Shown: positions 19,693-30,999 of the stretch, piece by piece
Layout of the letters: every line of letters starts with the position of its first letter
Numbering within the stretch: position 1 is the first letter of the stretch
Assembly (NCBI GenBank): GCA_003194525.1
Contig: NBIV01000081.1
Span: 124,001-188,000 of the forward strand
Source: Gracilariopsis chorda
Taxonomy: Eukaryota > Rhodophyta > Florideophyceae > Gracilariales > Gracilariaceae
Length of the DNA: 64,000 nucleotides
Direction: 5' to 3'
Position numbers and translations under genes: made by a program
The notes under the pieces: model-generated
Database searches by the model: none
Seen by the model: the letters and a program-made list of their open reading frames with translations, nothing else
Told to the model about the DNA's origin: nothing

Positions 19693-22686
19693 ATGGGTAA
19701 TTTCCCTCCCCTTTCCTATTTGCTGCTTTTGTGTAGTATTGTCACTATTTCCTCGTCCGTGAAAGTTCCTCCCCGTACCGACGGATCCCCTTCACTCCGT
19801 AATGTAGATCGCGTAACTACTTTTATGAACGCCGGGCCTCATCCCTCTCTGTTCGGTTCAGTCGCAGTCACTCCAGCTCCGGCGGCAGCGTACAGCCCCG
19901 GAGTGCACCCCCGAATCCTTTTCGATGCCGACGGATGGCAACAACTGCTGTCAAGATACGCTGATGCAGATATGTTCAACCTGGACTCCTCCTGGTCTCA
20001 TTTTGTGCGTCGCAGCTCGCTGCATTTCGCGTCCAACACTGTGATCCAGACGCTCGCCCACATGGAACGAAGCGGCGAAACTGCCCTGTACACGGGTGAC
20101 GACCTAACCTCCGCCTCGCAAGAAACGCTCGATGCCCTCCAGCCGCTAGCAAGTCACGTCATGAACATGTCTGAGGGTCTCTATCAGAGTTTCTTCTTTT
20201 GTTCCTTGTGGACTAGTGTGAATGAAAAGGTTGTTGCGGAGCGAGGTGAGCCGGCCTCATTCCTATCGACTACCGTGGATGACTGCGTGAAGGCAGCGGT
20301 TGCGTGGTCCAAAGTGCTACTGGCACACCGTGCAGTCAACTGCGCAGGCGACTGTCCATCAGGAGACGCAGCTTCTCGGGCGTACCTTTGGGATGTGGAC
20401 AAATGGTTTGAAGTGGCAAACGACTGGTTCACCGCTGGCTCTACGCTTGCTCTCACTTTTGATGTGTTGCACGACCGATTCACTGTGGACGAGCGCCGGT
20501 CCGTGCTCAGCGCACTGGCCATGCTCATGTACAAGAAGACGTCCTGGGGAACCGGACTGGACAGCTCGCGAAACTGCCCGAACGCCGTCCAGACCCCGCA
20601 CCGCATCTTTAGCAACTGGGCGATGTACCACGGTCACATGTACATCACCAACCTCGCGCTCGAGGGCGAAACCGATTTCGACGCATATGCGTCGGCTGTG
20701 CTGTCATCCAGCGGGGACAACGGCTTCAACACGGGGCTGCATCATCGCTTTTCGGCTCTGATTGAGGCGTACATGACACACGCCGTATACCCTGACGGCT
20801 CTACCTTTGAAGATGCGTACACATACTTCATTGCACTGCGAGAGGGCTCGCTGGCGCTGGTCGCCGCCGAACGCAAGGGACTGAAGCTCATCGACTCTGA
20901 CCGCTTCCGCGCTCTGGTTCACAATGCGGCCCAAATGATGGAACCGTGGCAGTGTGCTCGCATTGTTGGGCACTCTTCCGGTGGCGGCATGTCATATCCT
21001 GCGTGGGCTGCGCTGTTCAAGTACGCCTACCCCGATGGAGCTCTACCGCAGATGGTGTGGAAGCAGCGAATGGGTCCGGACTTCAAGAACAACAACCCCT
21101 GTCGTATTGAATGGTACCAGAACGCTATGCATGTCGCTATTCTTGGCCTTGAGCACGGAAGCTCTACGTTCGCGGAGTCACCGCAGGGCTTGGAAGAGGA
21201 GCATTTGCTGCACTTCCCGATGTCGTACTTCAGCCCTCGCCGGGGACTGGTGATTGCGCGTAGCAGTGAGGCGGAAACCGCACAGTACATTCACTTTGAT
21301 GCTCGCCCGGACGCGATGTTTCCGGGCCATGAGAACGCCGATCGCGGTGTGTTCACATACACGGCGTTCAAGACGGCTTGGGTGGACGACTACTCCTGGA
21401 ACTACAACATCGACTCCAGACGCCACTCTGTGATGCACATCGACGGCTTGGCGCAGGATGCAAAGGCACCTTCTGTTGGCATGATCAAGGTTGAGGACAC
21501 CGGTGCAGAGATGATTGCAGCCGCCAACCTCACGTACGCGTACAACGTTCACTGGTCCCGAAACTGGCCATACGACACGGCGCCCACAGCCGCCGTGACC
21601 GTATACGAAGAAGACGGCTCGTACCGAAATGTAGGAAAGCGCTTTGATACCGAAGAGTACGGGCATCCGCATGACTTTGGGTGGCCTCTTGACGACGACG
21701 GAGCTGACCTCGGCTTCACCAGAGAGCAGTTCAACATGCACGGAGACCCGGATGTCGGGTTCCGAGGTATGTGGGTGTGGAAACGCAGCTATCGCGAGAC
21801 GCCGCTGGACTGGATGGCGCGTTCCGTCGTGTTGAACCGAGCAGGGACTGGCCCTGGATTCTTCATGGTGGTGGACTCGGTGAAAGTTTCCGGGGCTGCG
21901 GCGCAAAACAAGTTCGAATCATACGTCATGCTCGGTGACACAGTACAAGTGGAGTCAGAATCATCGAGCTGTGAAGGCGGCCAATGCCGAGTGGTGCTGG
22001 TGGACGACGGAATCGCGCAAGTTGATGTTCATGTGCTCACGGTCGGAAACGCAGCCTCATACAGCACTCAGTTGTTCGAAAGTGATAAGCAGCACACGAG
22101 ATTGATTGTTCGCAGCGACAACGTTCAAGAGGAAGTGTTTTGGATGGCGTTCCATCCGCACCTTGGGGAGCCCGAAAGGTTCTCTATGGAGCGAGTATCG
22201 AGCAATCTGATCAAGGTGCTTTATGATGGCGAGGAATACTATTATTCAGTTGACACCGATACCCATGCTGTTGTTCGGGCTGAAGCACCGGTGGAAAGCG
22301 CGCCGCCGTCACCAACATCCTCTCCGACTTCTTCTCCCAGTCCCTCGTCTAGCTCCTTACCGAGCCCTTCTCCCAGCTCTTCCGTTAGCGCCTCACCGAG
22401 TGCCTCTCGCAGTTCCTCTCCCAGCTCGTCCCCAAGCTCCTCTCCGAGTTCTTCACCGAGCAGTTCCCCATTGGCCAGTGCGTCACCGAGCTCTGTTCCG
22501 TCCATCTCGCCATCGGCTTCCGCATCAGTGACCCCTAGTCCTTCTCCCTCCACATCAAACTCCCCCATCCCAACGCCATTAACAACACCATCTTCGTCTC
22601 CATCTACGTCTTCTTTTGCTGCGGTAAGACGTAGGAGACGTTGGAGACGCAGGAGGTGGTGGGCATTTTGGCACTGGGGACTCTAA
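19693..22686 (+). CDS. Secreted heparinase II/III-like polysaccharide-active protein
   Basis: The 997-residue protein starts with a signal peptide (LSYLLLLCSIVTISSSV). The opening GVHPRILFDADGWQQLLSRY is the standard N-terminus of heparinase II/III and alginate-lyase-like toroid proteins. NWAMYHGHMYITNLAL, DGSTFEDAYTYFIAL and SGGGMSYPAWAALFKYAYPDG fit the alpha/alpha toroid, and residues from about 500 to 840 form the beta-sandwich part (YIHFDARPDA, RHSVMHIDG, WMARSVVLNR). Residues about 868-970 are a Ser/Pro-rich mucin-like stalk. The protein ends in a clustered Arg/Trp tail (RRRRRWRRRRWW) of about 30 residues. Action on cell-wall sulfated galactans is plausible in a red alga but inferred; whether it is a lyase or a non-catalytic relative cannot be told. 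Confidence 0.78.
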   Translation: MGNFPPLSYLLLLCSIVTISSSVKVPPRTDGSPSLRNVDRVTTFMNAGPHPSLFGSVAVTPAPAAAYSPGVHPRILFDADGWQQLLSRYADADMFNLDSSWSHFVRRSSLHFASNTVIQTLAHMERSGETALYTGDDLTSASQETLDALQPLASHVMNMSEGLYQSFFFCSLWTSVNEKVVAERGEPASFLSTTVDDCVKAAVAWSKVLLAHRAVNCAGDCPSGDAASRAYLWDVDKWFEVANDWFTAGSTLALTFDVLHDRFTVDERRSVLSALAMLMYKKTSWGTGLDSSRNCPNAVQTPHRIFSNWAMYHGHMYITNLALEGETDFDAYASAVLSSSGDNGFNTGLHHRFSALIEAYMTHAVYPDGSTFEDAYTYFIALREGSLALVAAERKGLKLIDSDRFRALVHNAAQMMEPWQCARIVGHSSGGGMSYPAWAALFKYAYPDGALPQMVWKQRMGPDFKNNNPCRIEWYQNAMHVAILGLEHGSSTFAESPQGLEEEHLLHFPMSYFSPRRGLVIARSSEAETAQYIHFDARPDAMFPGHENADRGVFTYTAFKTAWVDDYSWNYNIDSRRHSVMHIDGLAQDAKAPSVGMIKVEDTGAEMIAAANLTYAYNVHWSRNWPYDTAPTAAVTVYEEDGSYRNVGKRFDTEEYGHPHDFGWPLDDDGADLGFTREQFNMHGDPDVGFRGMWVWKRSYRETPLDWMARSVVLNRAGTGPGFFMVVDSVKVSGAAAQNKFESYVMLGDTVQVESESSSCEGGQCRVVLVDDGIAQVDVHVLTVGNAASYSTQLFESDKQHTRLIVRSDNVQEEVFWMAFHPHLGEPERFSMERVSSNLIKVLYDGEEYYYSVDTDTHAVVRAEAPVESAPPSPTSSPTSSPSPSSSSLPSPSPSSSVSASPSASRSSSPSSSPSSSPSSSPSSSPLASASPSSVPSISPSASASVTPSPSPSTSNSPIPTPLTTPSSSPSTSSFAAVRRRRRWRRRRWWAFWHWGL

Positions 22687-24541
22687 CTGTCTTAACTTAT
22701 TGTGTTCGTTTTAACTCTGTGAGTAAATACCTAATGCTGTGTTTGACCAAGTATCAACTTCATGATGGTTTCTTGTTGCACTCAATTGAAATACAAAAAT
22801 GTCATGCTACATAAGATATGCATAGCTCTACACAGTTCAGTAAATAGGGCAAATCCACTTCTTTCTCGAATCACTCACTTTTATATCTACGTAAATACAC
22901 GATGGCAGGCGGATGAGATAACAGTGCAATTGAAGCGATACAAATTTTTTGCGCTTAAACACGATCCTGGCTATGTTCCTTGGCTCGTGGATCCATGGCC
23001 TTGATGCGAATGCTGTCTCTTTGCTCTCGCGCTCTAGAATGGTTTCACAAGCGCAAAACTAGATTGCAATGGATTAATCAACATACTTGCAACTGATGCT
23101 GAACATTACCGTCTTATGTGTTGCTCATGAAACGAGGAAGAATTCCGTTTAAAAGGGAGAACCAAAGCCTTTAACCTTGAAGATACAGTATTCTTTGTGC
23201 TGGCACGGATCTTAACAGCGGTGAAGTTTCAAGTGGGCTTCAAGACAGCGAAAATTTGGTGTCCTGTCAGAATAACATCAGTTTATCAAATCTCATTCTG
23301 AGTTTCTGCATCTTTCATATTTCACAGCACTGACTATAACTGACTGAGTTAGGCTTCTCAAATGTGGTCAGTCATCATGGCATCAATTGGTACCGGGTTA
23401 GTACAAGGTTACCAGTTGGTAATAGTCCGAGCTACATAAATCCCTCAATACTTAAAAGAAGTGGCAAAACGACAAGGTTATTAACTTCTGACATCTTTTG
23501 GACAGTCCACATGAAAGCATCAAGAAAGATACACTTCAAATAAGTGAATTCGTGTTCTTCCGACAAATCGCAGATCATGGATGCAGCGCTAGCAAGTAGC
23601 CTTGACTCGCGGGATGAATACCTTTTGTTTCGAAACGGGCGAACACGATTTAAGAATGTAAGTTGATTCACGTGCACCGTTCTGCTGTAGCCAGAAGTGC
23701 AGCCTGAAGTTTGTGGGCAGCTGTAGCACCATAAAGTAAAGACAGTGAGAGAGAACGTCGAAGAAACTCATGAGAGTTTTAGGCTAGATCTACCCAAATA
23801 GTACCTTGTGCTCGTGTGGCTTTTAGAATATTTAATGTTCCCGGTAATGAATACATTAATTGGCTGAGAGCGTTACAAGTACAAATCTCGGTGCCGCCGT
23901 CGCGATCGAGATGGCTGTTATTACAGCGAACGAAGGGTGTAAGCAACAAGCACTGGTCAGAAAACCCCCGACGGAGGAAAGAATTATCTTGGGTAAATTA
24001 TATCTACAAAGGTAAACAATCGGGACTGAAGGCTTTCCTTCCTCGAGTTTGGTACAGTGCATAGCTGTGACGTGCGTCTGGAAGCGTCAAGAAGCGCTTA
24101 AGGAAGAGCCAATATTTGAGTAAGATATCATAGAACGAATGCGTGCTGAGCATGTAACCCTCTGCCTTGGTATCTTGCCACGTGGGCCTGGCTCCGCTCC
24201 ATGTGCTTCTGACGAGCCATCTTGACACGTGCCAGCGGCCAATCAGCGCTTAAGACATGTTTAGCGAAGTGCCATGGTTGGCCGAGAACGACCACTAGTG
24301 GCACTGCGCAGCATTTGGGGCTAATTCATTGGCAAACCACTTTTCTCCCACCGCGGCCGAGCTCTTTTTCGCCCCCCGTCGTTCTCCACAATCTGGAGTC
24401 CGGGCTAACTGGTAGCCTCCATAAAAGCGCATACTTCCTTCATCAGGTCTACAGCTGACTCCACCCCTTTCACCACCACCATCCCCCTGTCGCAGACCCT
24501 TCGAGTTTTTGTTTCATTACACAACAGTCTCCTCCCAAACC
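22687..24541. other. Intergenic, heparinase-like gene to old yellow enzyme
   Basis: 1855 bp with only short open frames of no known family. CATAAAAG at 24420-24427, 115 bp before the next ATG, is a TATA-like candidate for the old yellow enzyme promoter. Nothing else was recognised. Confidence 0.45.
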
Positions 24542-25684
24542 ATGTCGACGTATCCAAAGCTTCTCTCGCCCATCGACCTGGGACTGGATCTAAAACTGGC
24601 AAACCGCGTCGTTATGGCTCCCATGACACGCGGTCGCGCAACTGACAAACTCAAGGCAAACGATGTCATGGCCGAGTACTACGCTCAAAGGGCGTCAGCC
24701 GGTCTCATCATTACAGAGGGAACTCACATCTCCGTCCTCGGTCGTGGATGGTTCCAAGCTCCAGACATCTTCACCGAGGAAGATGCAAAAGCGTGGAAAG
24801 TGGTTGCAGATCGCGTTCACAGTCATGACGGAAAGATATTCTGTCAACTCTGGCACACGGGACGTGCTAGCCATTCCTCTTTCCGCGAAGGCGTTCCAGG
24901 GTATGAAGGTGATATGAAGCTATCTGTCGCTCCCTCCGCAATCAAGAGAGGTAGCCACTCCGGTAAACAAGGCTTCACCAAATTACCCGGGCAGGTCGAT
25001 ATTGAAACACCGCGTGCCCTCACTACTGAAGAAGTGGACGCCCTTCCGGAGGAGTATCGAAATGCCGCTCAGCAAGCAAAGGACGCTGGATTCGACGGCG
25101 TAGAGATTCATAGTGCCAACGGTTACTTGCTCGACGAGTTTTTGCAAAGCTGTTCAAACAAGCGTACCGATAAGTATGGCGGTAGCATGGAAAACCGATT
25201 CCGCCTCTTAGATGACGTTATTCGCGCCGTGCTCACTGTGTTTGAACCGCATCAGGTCGGTGTACGATTTTCACCTAACGGAGTGTTCAATGGTATGGGG
25301 TCTGATGACTATCGTGAATCATTTTTGTACTACGCCCAACGGGTTGCTGAATACAAGTTGGGGTACCTGCATATCATGATTGGTTTGGGATTCGGTTTCC
25401 ACAACAAAGGAGAACCGATGACTATGGCCGAGTTTCGCAAGGTGTACCCAGGAACGCTGATGGCGAATGTGGGATATGACGCCAAGTCTGCGGAAGAAGA
25501 AATAGCCTCTGGCAATACTGATATGGTTTCATTTGGTAGACCGTTTATCAGCAATCCCGATTTTGTTGAACGTTTGGCTTCTGGAGCGAAACTCAACGAC
25601 CCTGCACCCCAGTCTGTATATTACTCTTCTGTTGAAAATGCCATGGCCGCTGATGGATACACGGATTTCCCGACCATGTCGTAA
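24542..25684 (+). CDS. Old yellow enzyme family FMN oxidoreductase
   Basis: A 380-residue NADPH-dependent flavoprotein that reduces activated C=C bonds (12-oxophytodienoate reductase/N-ethylmaleimide reductase type). FMN-site residues are visible in VVMAPMTRGRA and FCQLWHTGR. The substrate-binding pair is in VEIHSANGYLLDEFL (His and Asn), followed by the conserved SNKRTDKYGGSMENRFRL. A late phosphate-binding region reads DMVSFGRPFISNPDF. Length is normal for the family. The ATG at 24542 (MSTYPKLLSPIDLG) is preferred over the non-ATG upstream opening. No transit peptide or peroxisomal C-terminus (ends in PTMS) is seen, so it is probably cytosolic. Confidence 0.93.
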   Translation: MSTYPKLLSPIDLGLDLKLANRVVMAPMTRGRATDKLKANDVMAEYYAQRASAGLIITEGTHISVLGRGWFQAPDIFTEEDAKAWKVVADRVHSHDGKIFCQLWHTGRASHSSFREGVPGYEGDMKLSVAPSAIKRGSHSGKQGFTKLPGQVDIETPRALTTEEVDALPEEYRNAAQQAKDAGFDGVEIHSANGYLLDEFLQSCSNKRTDKYGGSMENRFRLLDDVIRAVLTVFEPHQVGVRFSPNGVFNGMGSDDYRESFLYYAQRVAEYKLGYLHIMIGLGFGFHNKGEPMTMAEFRKVYPGTLMANVGYDAKSAEEEIASGNTDMVSFGRPFISNPDFVERLASGAKLNDPAPQSVYYSSVENAMAADGYTDFPTMS

Positions 25685-26886
25685 GGTCTTCTCGGATGCT
25701 CTTAGAAATGAGCATTGCTGTACTGGCGTTCGATCTGCGTTGACGAAGCGTCTTGAGCCTACAAGCACTATGCGATGAGTTGCACGTGCTTTCCAGCGGT
25801 GTTGAGAAAACAGGGTAGTTGGCTTGCTTCACGTCTTGAGGTACCAACGGTGCGCATTTCAGAGAACTAAAGCTCTTGACTTGTTTTTTATACCGAGCAA
25901 TTCTACGGCTGGCTTCTTCCTCAGGAGACACTAGTGTGACAAATGATGACCCAAGCCATGATTGCGGGTCATATAACCTATCCGTGGTGAGAAGATGGAT
26001 CTGCCGTGAACGTAGGGTGTCGAGAAGGGTGTTAGTGATCTAAGCGACTGCTTGGCACCGCAAGGAAGAAGAGGGAAGGAGTACAAACGTGATATTAGCA
26101 AAGCGCGATGAACTAGTAGTTAGACCAGAGTCGATGTTCATCAGTAGCATACCGTGTCACATGAAGCTGTTCTCGTTACAGCACATCCGATGGTTGTGCG
26201 TAGCACAATGTACTCCCTACGAATGTCATGTCTTAGAAGTCACTCGGGAGCTAACGTTGGCTCCGGAACCCTTGTCTGAACTAAGCGACTGCCAACTAGA
26301 GGCCACCATGTAAAGCGTCCGCAGATCAAGTTCCCGCATGCAGGATTCATATGGCATTGTGGTAGTTGCATACCCGCGCCCACATATACAAACAAACAGA
26401 AGCTTCTCCTAATGCACCACCGGGTCAAACTTGATTAGGATGGAATAACCTGTCGCACATGGCCCGTTCCAAATTGAACCACTGCTTGCAAGTCACAGAC
26501 TGTACAGACAAAACTTGAAGCACGAACATAGTTCGATGAGGCCCGAGGTGTCGTTAAGCTCGTCCAGGCGAAATGAGTTGAAGTTGAAGCTGTTGTAGCT
26601 CATCTCTAGAGCTGCAGTGCCAAATCGCTCTTTGCCGGATTAGTACCGAGCTGAGGGACCATGCGGGAACGCCAGTGGCCCCGCTTTGGGCACAATGAAT
26701 AATCCGCCCGTCGTAGTGTGCCGATTTTCCTGCTGATGCGATTCAGGAGGACGCAAAATGGATCCGCGACTGGGCCTGCCTCAAGAACTTGGCCTTCCTG
26801 GCAGAGACCAGCTTCTTAGACAGGTGGTAAGTCGAAGTCGGAATTAGGCTTCGTCCGCCCACAAGCAACAACAACAACGGACTTCG
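25685..26886. other. Intergenic, old yellow enzyme to carrier fragment
   Basis: About 1.2 kb without a supported gene. The segment CAGGTG|GTAAGT near 26820 resembles a 5' splice site upstream of the carrier fragment, but the sequence before it does not encode carrier repeats. A CAA microsatellite (CAACAACAACAACGG) is at about 26865-26880. Confidence 0.4.
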
Positions 26887-27264
26887 ATGAGGAGAACACT
26901 TCCTGCCATACGCAACGTTCCTTTTAAGGCAGCGGAATTCGGCATCTTTCACGTACTAAGTTCGCTCTCTTCGCGCATCAAGTCTCACGTGGAGCCGTTC
27001 GATACCCTCCTGTTCGGCATTGCCACGGGTGCTTGCGTGGGTGCGGCCTTAGCCCCCCTTGATTTTGTCGTTACGCGATGTATGGCAGAGCCCACGCGGT
27101 ACCGTGGTGTTTTGAATACTATTACCAAGGTTGTCAGAGAAGAAGGTGTGCGTGCCATTTTCAACGGCTTCGGGCATAAGGTTGTCCGAGAAGCAGCTTC
27201 TAGCGCATTGTTTTTCACTGTGTTTGACAATCTGCAACCGGAATCCCACTCCACACCACACTGA
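26887..27264 (+). pseudogene. Truncated mitochondrial carrier family protein
   Basis: 125 residues cover only the end of the second and the whole third repeat of a carrier: LPAIRNVPFKAAEFGIF, then the signature PLDFVVTR, the matrix helix YRGVLNTITKVVREEG, and AIFNGFGHKVVREAASSALFFTVFD. Full carriers have about 300 residues and three repeats; the first one and a half are missing and no upstream exon was found. The style resembles the S-adenosylmethionine carrier group. It could be a 3' exon whose 5' exons lie beyond a long intron, but it is more likely a truncated pseudogene. Confidence 0.7.
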
Positions 27265-29574
27265 AGTACCGTACAGTATGCCGCCCGACTCGCTTTATTA
27301 TCGCCATCTAACTTTCATAGCGATTAACACCATTGTCTACGAGGATAGTGCCTCATGTCGCAATTCTAGCATAGATATGTCCACCTAGGAACAAACAGAA
27401 CAAGACTTAAAACTAATCGCGCCAACTTCAAATCTGGAAAGCACTCCGTACCCCTGGTTCCCCTGACGCCCCCGTCGAGACCCGAACGCAATAACAACCT
27501 GGCTCCATTCAGACTCATAAGATATTACAATGCTCGAGTCGTATCTTCAGAGGTAGACAGAACTCTGAACTTCATCCGCACCATCCTGCAGCGTTGTCCA
27601 CCTACACTCCCCGCGCCAATGCCAAGCTTTTCTCGAAGATCCGCGAGAATGTTTTCTCAGGAAAGAAGAGCATTCATTTGGATGTGCTGACTCGCATAAC
27701 ACCGAGGCTGCTTTCCATCATGTTCTCCAGTTGCTTATCCATGAACACACGTACATTGACAGCTAGGGGCAAGCTTCTATCTCGTTTTGTCAAAGAGTAA
27801 TGATATGGGACCTCAACATGGGACATTGTCGTCTTGACGCGTATCTCGTGCCTCTCAATGTAAGGATTCCGCTGCACTTGAGAACTTCTAATGAGCATTC
27901 CCCTATTACAACAAGGGGCCATGTGCATAGATTATGTCCGTTAAAAAGTTTTCGCAATCACGACAATGCAGAGTTCTTCATTGCAGGACATTCCTCAGAC
28001 AGTTGTCTGCACATAATGCCGCAGTTCACAGGAGTCCAGAGAATATATCTTCCTGCCCAGTTTGTACGTCTACGTATTTCTACCGTCGAATTGCTCAAGA
28101 ACTCGTGGGCCGCTGTGTGATCGTGACTGTGGAAAAAGTGCATGTGGTGTACATGACGTGTGGAAATGAGCACGCGGTACATGTCTAAAGGTGTCTATAA
28201 TAGACGCGTTTTTGTACAACTTAGAGCTGGCCTTTGGGCAGACTGCATCGACAGCACTTTGTTTCATGCTGATGAAATACCGATACCAAGCCTTATCAAG
28301 AAGTCAAACGGGCCACCTCACTTGATTGTCGCCAACTTTACAAGTACGTCAACGAAAGATACGTGCATCATGAAGACGTCACCATGAGAAGCCTTGCAAC
28401 TGGCCGGGTAGATTGCGTATGGCACACCACTATGATGGGCCTTATGAAATGGTTGGATTCCAATCGGATTGTGCGCCGACCCTGGATTCTCCACTTCTTC
28501 TCGAGCTTTACCTGATAAACCCGGGCTAAAAGGATTGCTTGCGAGAATCGCTGTCTGATTCCCAAAATGCAGAACTGTGCAGCTATCAAGGAACACTGGC
28601 TTCGCACGTTTCGTGATCATGAAACTTCACCTGACCCGCTCCTAGGGATGATTCCAAGTCCCTAAATGCAAGAGTGCACACGCCGATCTACGGTATGAGC
28701 CCGTTTTATGGCTGTGCGTCTTGCTAAACATACTTGCCCGCTGCCATGGGCGTCATTGTAGGTGCACCGCATTGTCCTACTAGTCGAACGCTCTTGAGCA
28801 AGGCTTCCTCTTCCCAGGAAAGCTAGAATCGTCGGGGTCCTTGACTTCGCAATAACGTTGACGCCTTTCCCCGTTGCTCACCAGGATATGGTAGTTGCTC
28901 CCTCCGAATGGCATTCGTGGCCTAGTACTCTGACAAGAAACTGTTGAAATCCATTTCACCCATCTGTGGCGTTCACAACTGGCTTGATTTTGGTTCAGAC
29001 AAACGTGAGACCGAGAAATACTAGGTACCGTTGTACCCTGTATATGTTCAGAAGAAACTTGCTTTTCCTACGAATTTTCATGTTGTAGGCTGTCGCTCAT
29101 GGCTTTGTAGCTGTTCTACGCCCATATCTTGATTACGAACGCAACGCAACCGATGCTACGATATTCACAAAAACACCTGGTTGCCACTCGAGAATTGTTG
29201 CAAAGTTCCGAGTTGCCCTCCGGAGAGGCTCACTTCCTGATCTCAAGCGATCGTGATAGATAACGATATGCGTGAGAGCTAAACCGCGAACTGCAGCCTC
29301 TGCCTTTGCCCACGCGATAACCCTTACATGCAGCCAGGCACATTTCATCGTGAGACCAAGAAAGTACAGGAATCAGTCAGCCACGAGAAAACTTCTGCAT
29401 TTACAAAATCAACATCAAGCATGAGCCGCAGGAGGGCTCTGATACACCAACGCTTGTCCAGTTCAAAGATGACGTTACTTCGTTAGAACCATTGAGAACC
29501 ACAGCCTCTTGGCAGTGCCGCTCTGCTTGTCCACATTGCCACTTGAGTCAAAACGTACAGGTCCATTCTCATAA
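27265..29574. other. Gene-poor stretch
   Basis: 2.3 kb with only short overlapping open frames on both strands. No protein family, RNA or repeat was recognised in it. Confidence 0.45.
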
Positions 29575-29692
29575 GTACATAGAGTTTAGCGTGCTAGACG
29601 AAGACAAGCCCCCCTGTAGTGTGAGATTCTACCACAATGCCGTAATCAGGTAATGTGTGCCCATAAAGAAGAAGAAGAAGAAGAAGAAGAAG
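29575..29692 (+). repeat. SINE-like dispersed repeat, copy 1, with (GAA)n tail
   Basis: From GTACATAGAGTTTAGC to a run of about nine AAG/GAA units. A second copy at 34173-34287 matches across about 93 bp before the tail with roughly 8 differences by eye, and it ends in the same microsatellite. A 3' simple-repeat tail on a short non-coding repeat points to a SINE or the 3' end of a non-LTR element. Confidence 0.65.
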
Positions 29693-30240
29693 TGCGAGAG
29701 AGGCTTAGCGCTTGAGGGCTAAAATTGGTGGAAATGAGCAAGCCTAGAAACAGAGCTTGTTAGCCGTCGCAAACGGCAGGAACACCACTGATCTTCAGAT
29801 AGAGACGGCTCAGAGCCTCCCATGGGGTTGTTGCATTTTGGAATGAAGCGTCCAGGGCTACGTCTGTAGCTACCTGAAAGACTTCTGAGTTGGCATATCT
29901 GTTGTGAGGCCATGACGCTTTTGAAGAACAGCACTAATACGCCACAAAAAGAGCGCTACAGGGTCAGTCAATACTTGCCCCAGGCCAAGCGGGTTCCATT
30001 CTTCTCACTGACGAGTCCGCAGAGGCGGGACTCTTGGCACCAATGGCAGATTGTTCGTGTACCGTCTTAACTTTTTGAACTTGGGGGTAAGCTAAGACCA
30101 CAAGTCAAAATAACAGTTTAGCTGGTCTCCCAAGCAAATGTAAGGAAATTATACAGCAATTAATCCCACATGAGCCACAGAAGTTCTTGGCCTTCCTGAA
30201 AAGAGAAAGCTTTTACTGAACGCTCTCCTTCAGCTTGGTA
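29693..30240. other. Gene-poor stretch between two (GAA)n repeats
   Basis: No gene or repeat was recognised in these 548 bp. Confidence 0.4.
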
Positions 30241-30291
30241 ATAGAAAGCTGTTGTCCACAATAAAGAAGAAGAAGAAGAAAAAAATAACAG
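30241..30291 (+). repeat. Possible third, short SINE-like copy with (GAA)n tail
   Basis: TGTCCACAATAAAGAAGAAG resembles the end of copies 1 and 2 (TGTGTCCATAAA plus GAA units). Only the last 30-40 bp are similar, so this may be a 5'-truncated copy or coincidence. Confidence 0.35.
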
Positions 30292-30642
30292 TTCGGACGT
30301 CACCCACTCTCAAGAATTTGTCTCAGGAACCAGCAACGCATCACATGGGTTACGTTCTTTTCGACCGCTACCCAAAACCTCTATCTACGCAGGCAAATTT
30401 TGAGGCCCTATCTCTTAGCCTTCTCCTACTAGTAGAAAGCTAGAAGGCTAGCAATCTAACTCTCGTTCCTGTATGGGCGCACAGTTTCGAACCGTGTGTG
30501 CCAATGGAACAAACACTGCACGTTGTGCATCTCTCCGTATCCCAATCCCTCCAAGCGCTTTCCCCCGTCTCCCCTTGTACTCAGCTGCCTTTATCTGACA
30601 CCTTCATCGCAAGGTTTGCCTCACGCTGTAAACGGTCCATAC

Positions 30643-30999
30643 ATGGAAGTGAATTTCCCGGAGTGGAATCTTGTTAGGCCATTGCAAAGCAGCACTGGCG
30701 GATTTATGTTCGAGCACTTGTTTGACTACGGTAATGTGCGATATCATGATCGCATTCAAAAGAACCACAACGTGCAACAGTGCACGGAGAACAATCTTCT
30801 CAGTCAAGTGGACGGTTTCTTTGAAGAAAAAGATCTAGGGTCTATAGAAGACGTCATCGGAGAGTGTTTTGATCTGTTTTGGCCGTTTATTCAGCTTCAT
30901 GCTGAAGAGTACGATGGTCAAAGCATAGTTCGGCTGCAGCTTATTACCGTTGACGGAGAACTTCAGCTTTTCGAGCATGACGAGGAATTCAAAGAGTAA
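30643..30999 (+). CDS. Small hypothetical protein (118 aa)
   Basis: The first ATG of an open frame that begins at 30496 is at 30643 (MEVNFPEWNLVRPL). The product is acidic, with aromatic-rich segments (GFMFEHLFDYGNVRYHDR, ECFDLFWPFIQLHAEEY) and an acidic end (FEHDEEFKE). No signal peptide, membrane segment or known domain is seen. The composition looks like a real folded protein rather than noise, but there is no homology support. Confidence 0.4.
   Translation: MEVNFPEWNLVRPLQSSTGGFMFEHLFDYGNVRYHDRIQKNHNVQQCTENNLLSQVDGFFEEKDLGSIEDVIGECFDLFWPFIQLHAEEYDGQSIVRLQLITVDGELQLFEHDEEFKE

Noticed and set aside
22242-22568. Antisense Glu/Gly-rich frame opposite the Ser/Pro stalk
   Set aside because: It is the mirror of a low-complexity repeat (Ser/Pro codons read backwards) and has no independent support.
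30481-30515. tRNA T-arm-like hairpin with TTCGAAA loop on the minus strand
   Set aside because: No matching acceptor, D-arm or anticodon arm upstream, so not a tRNA gene.
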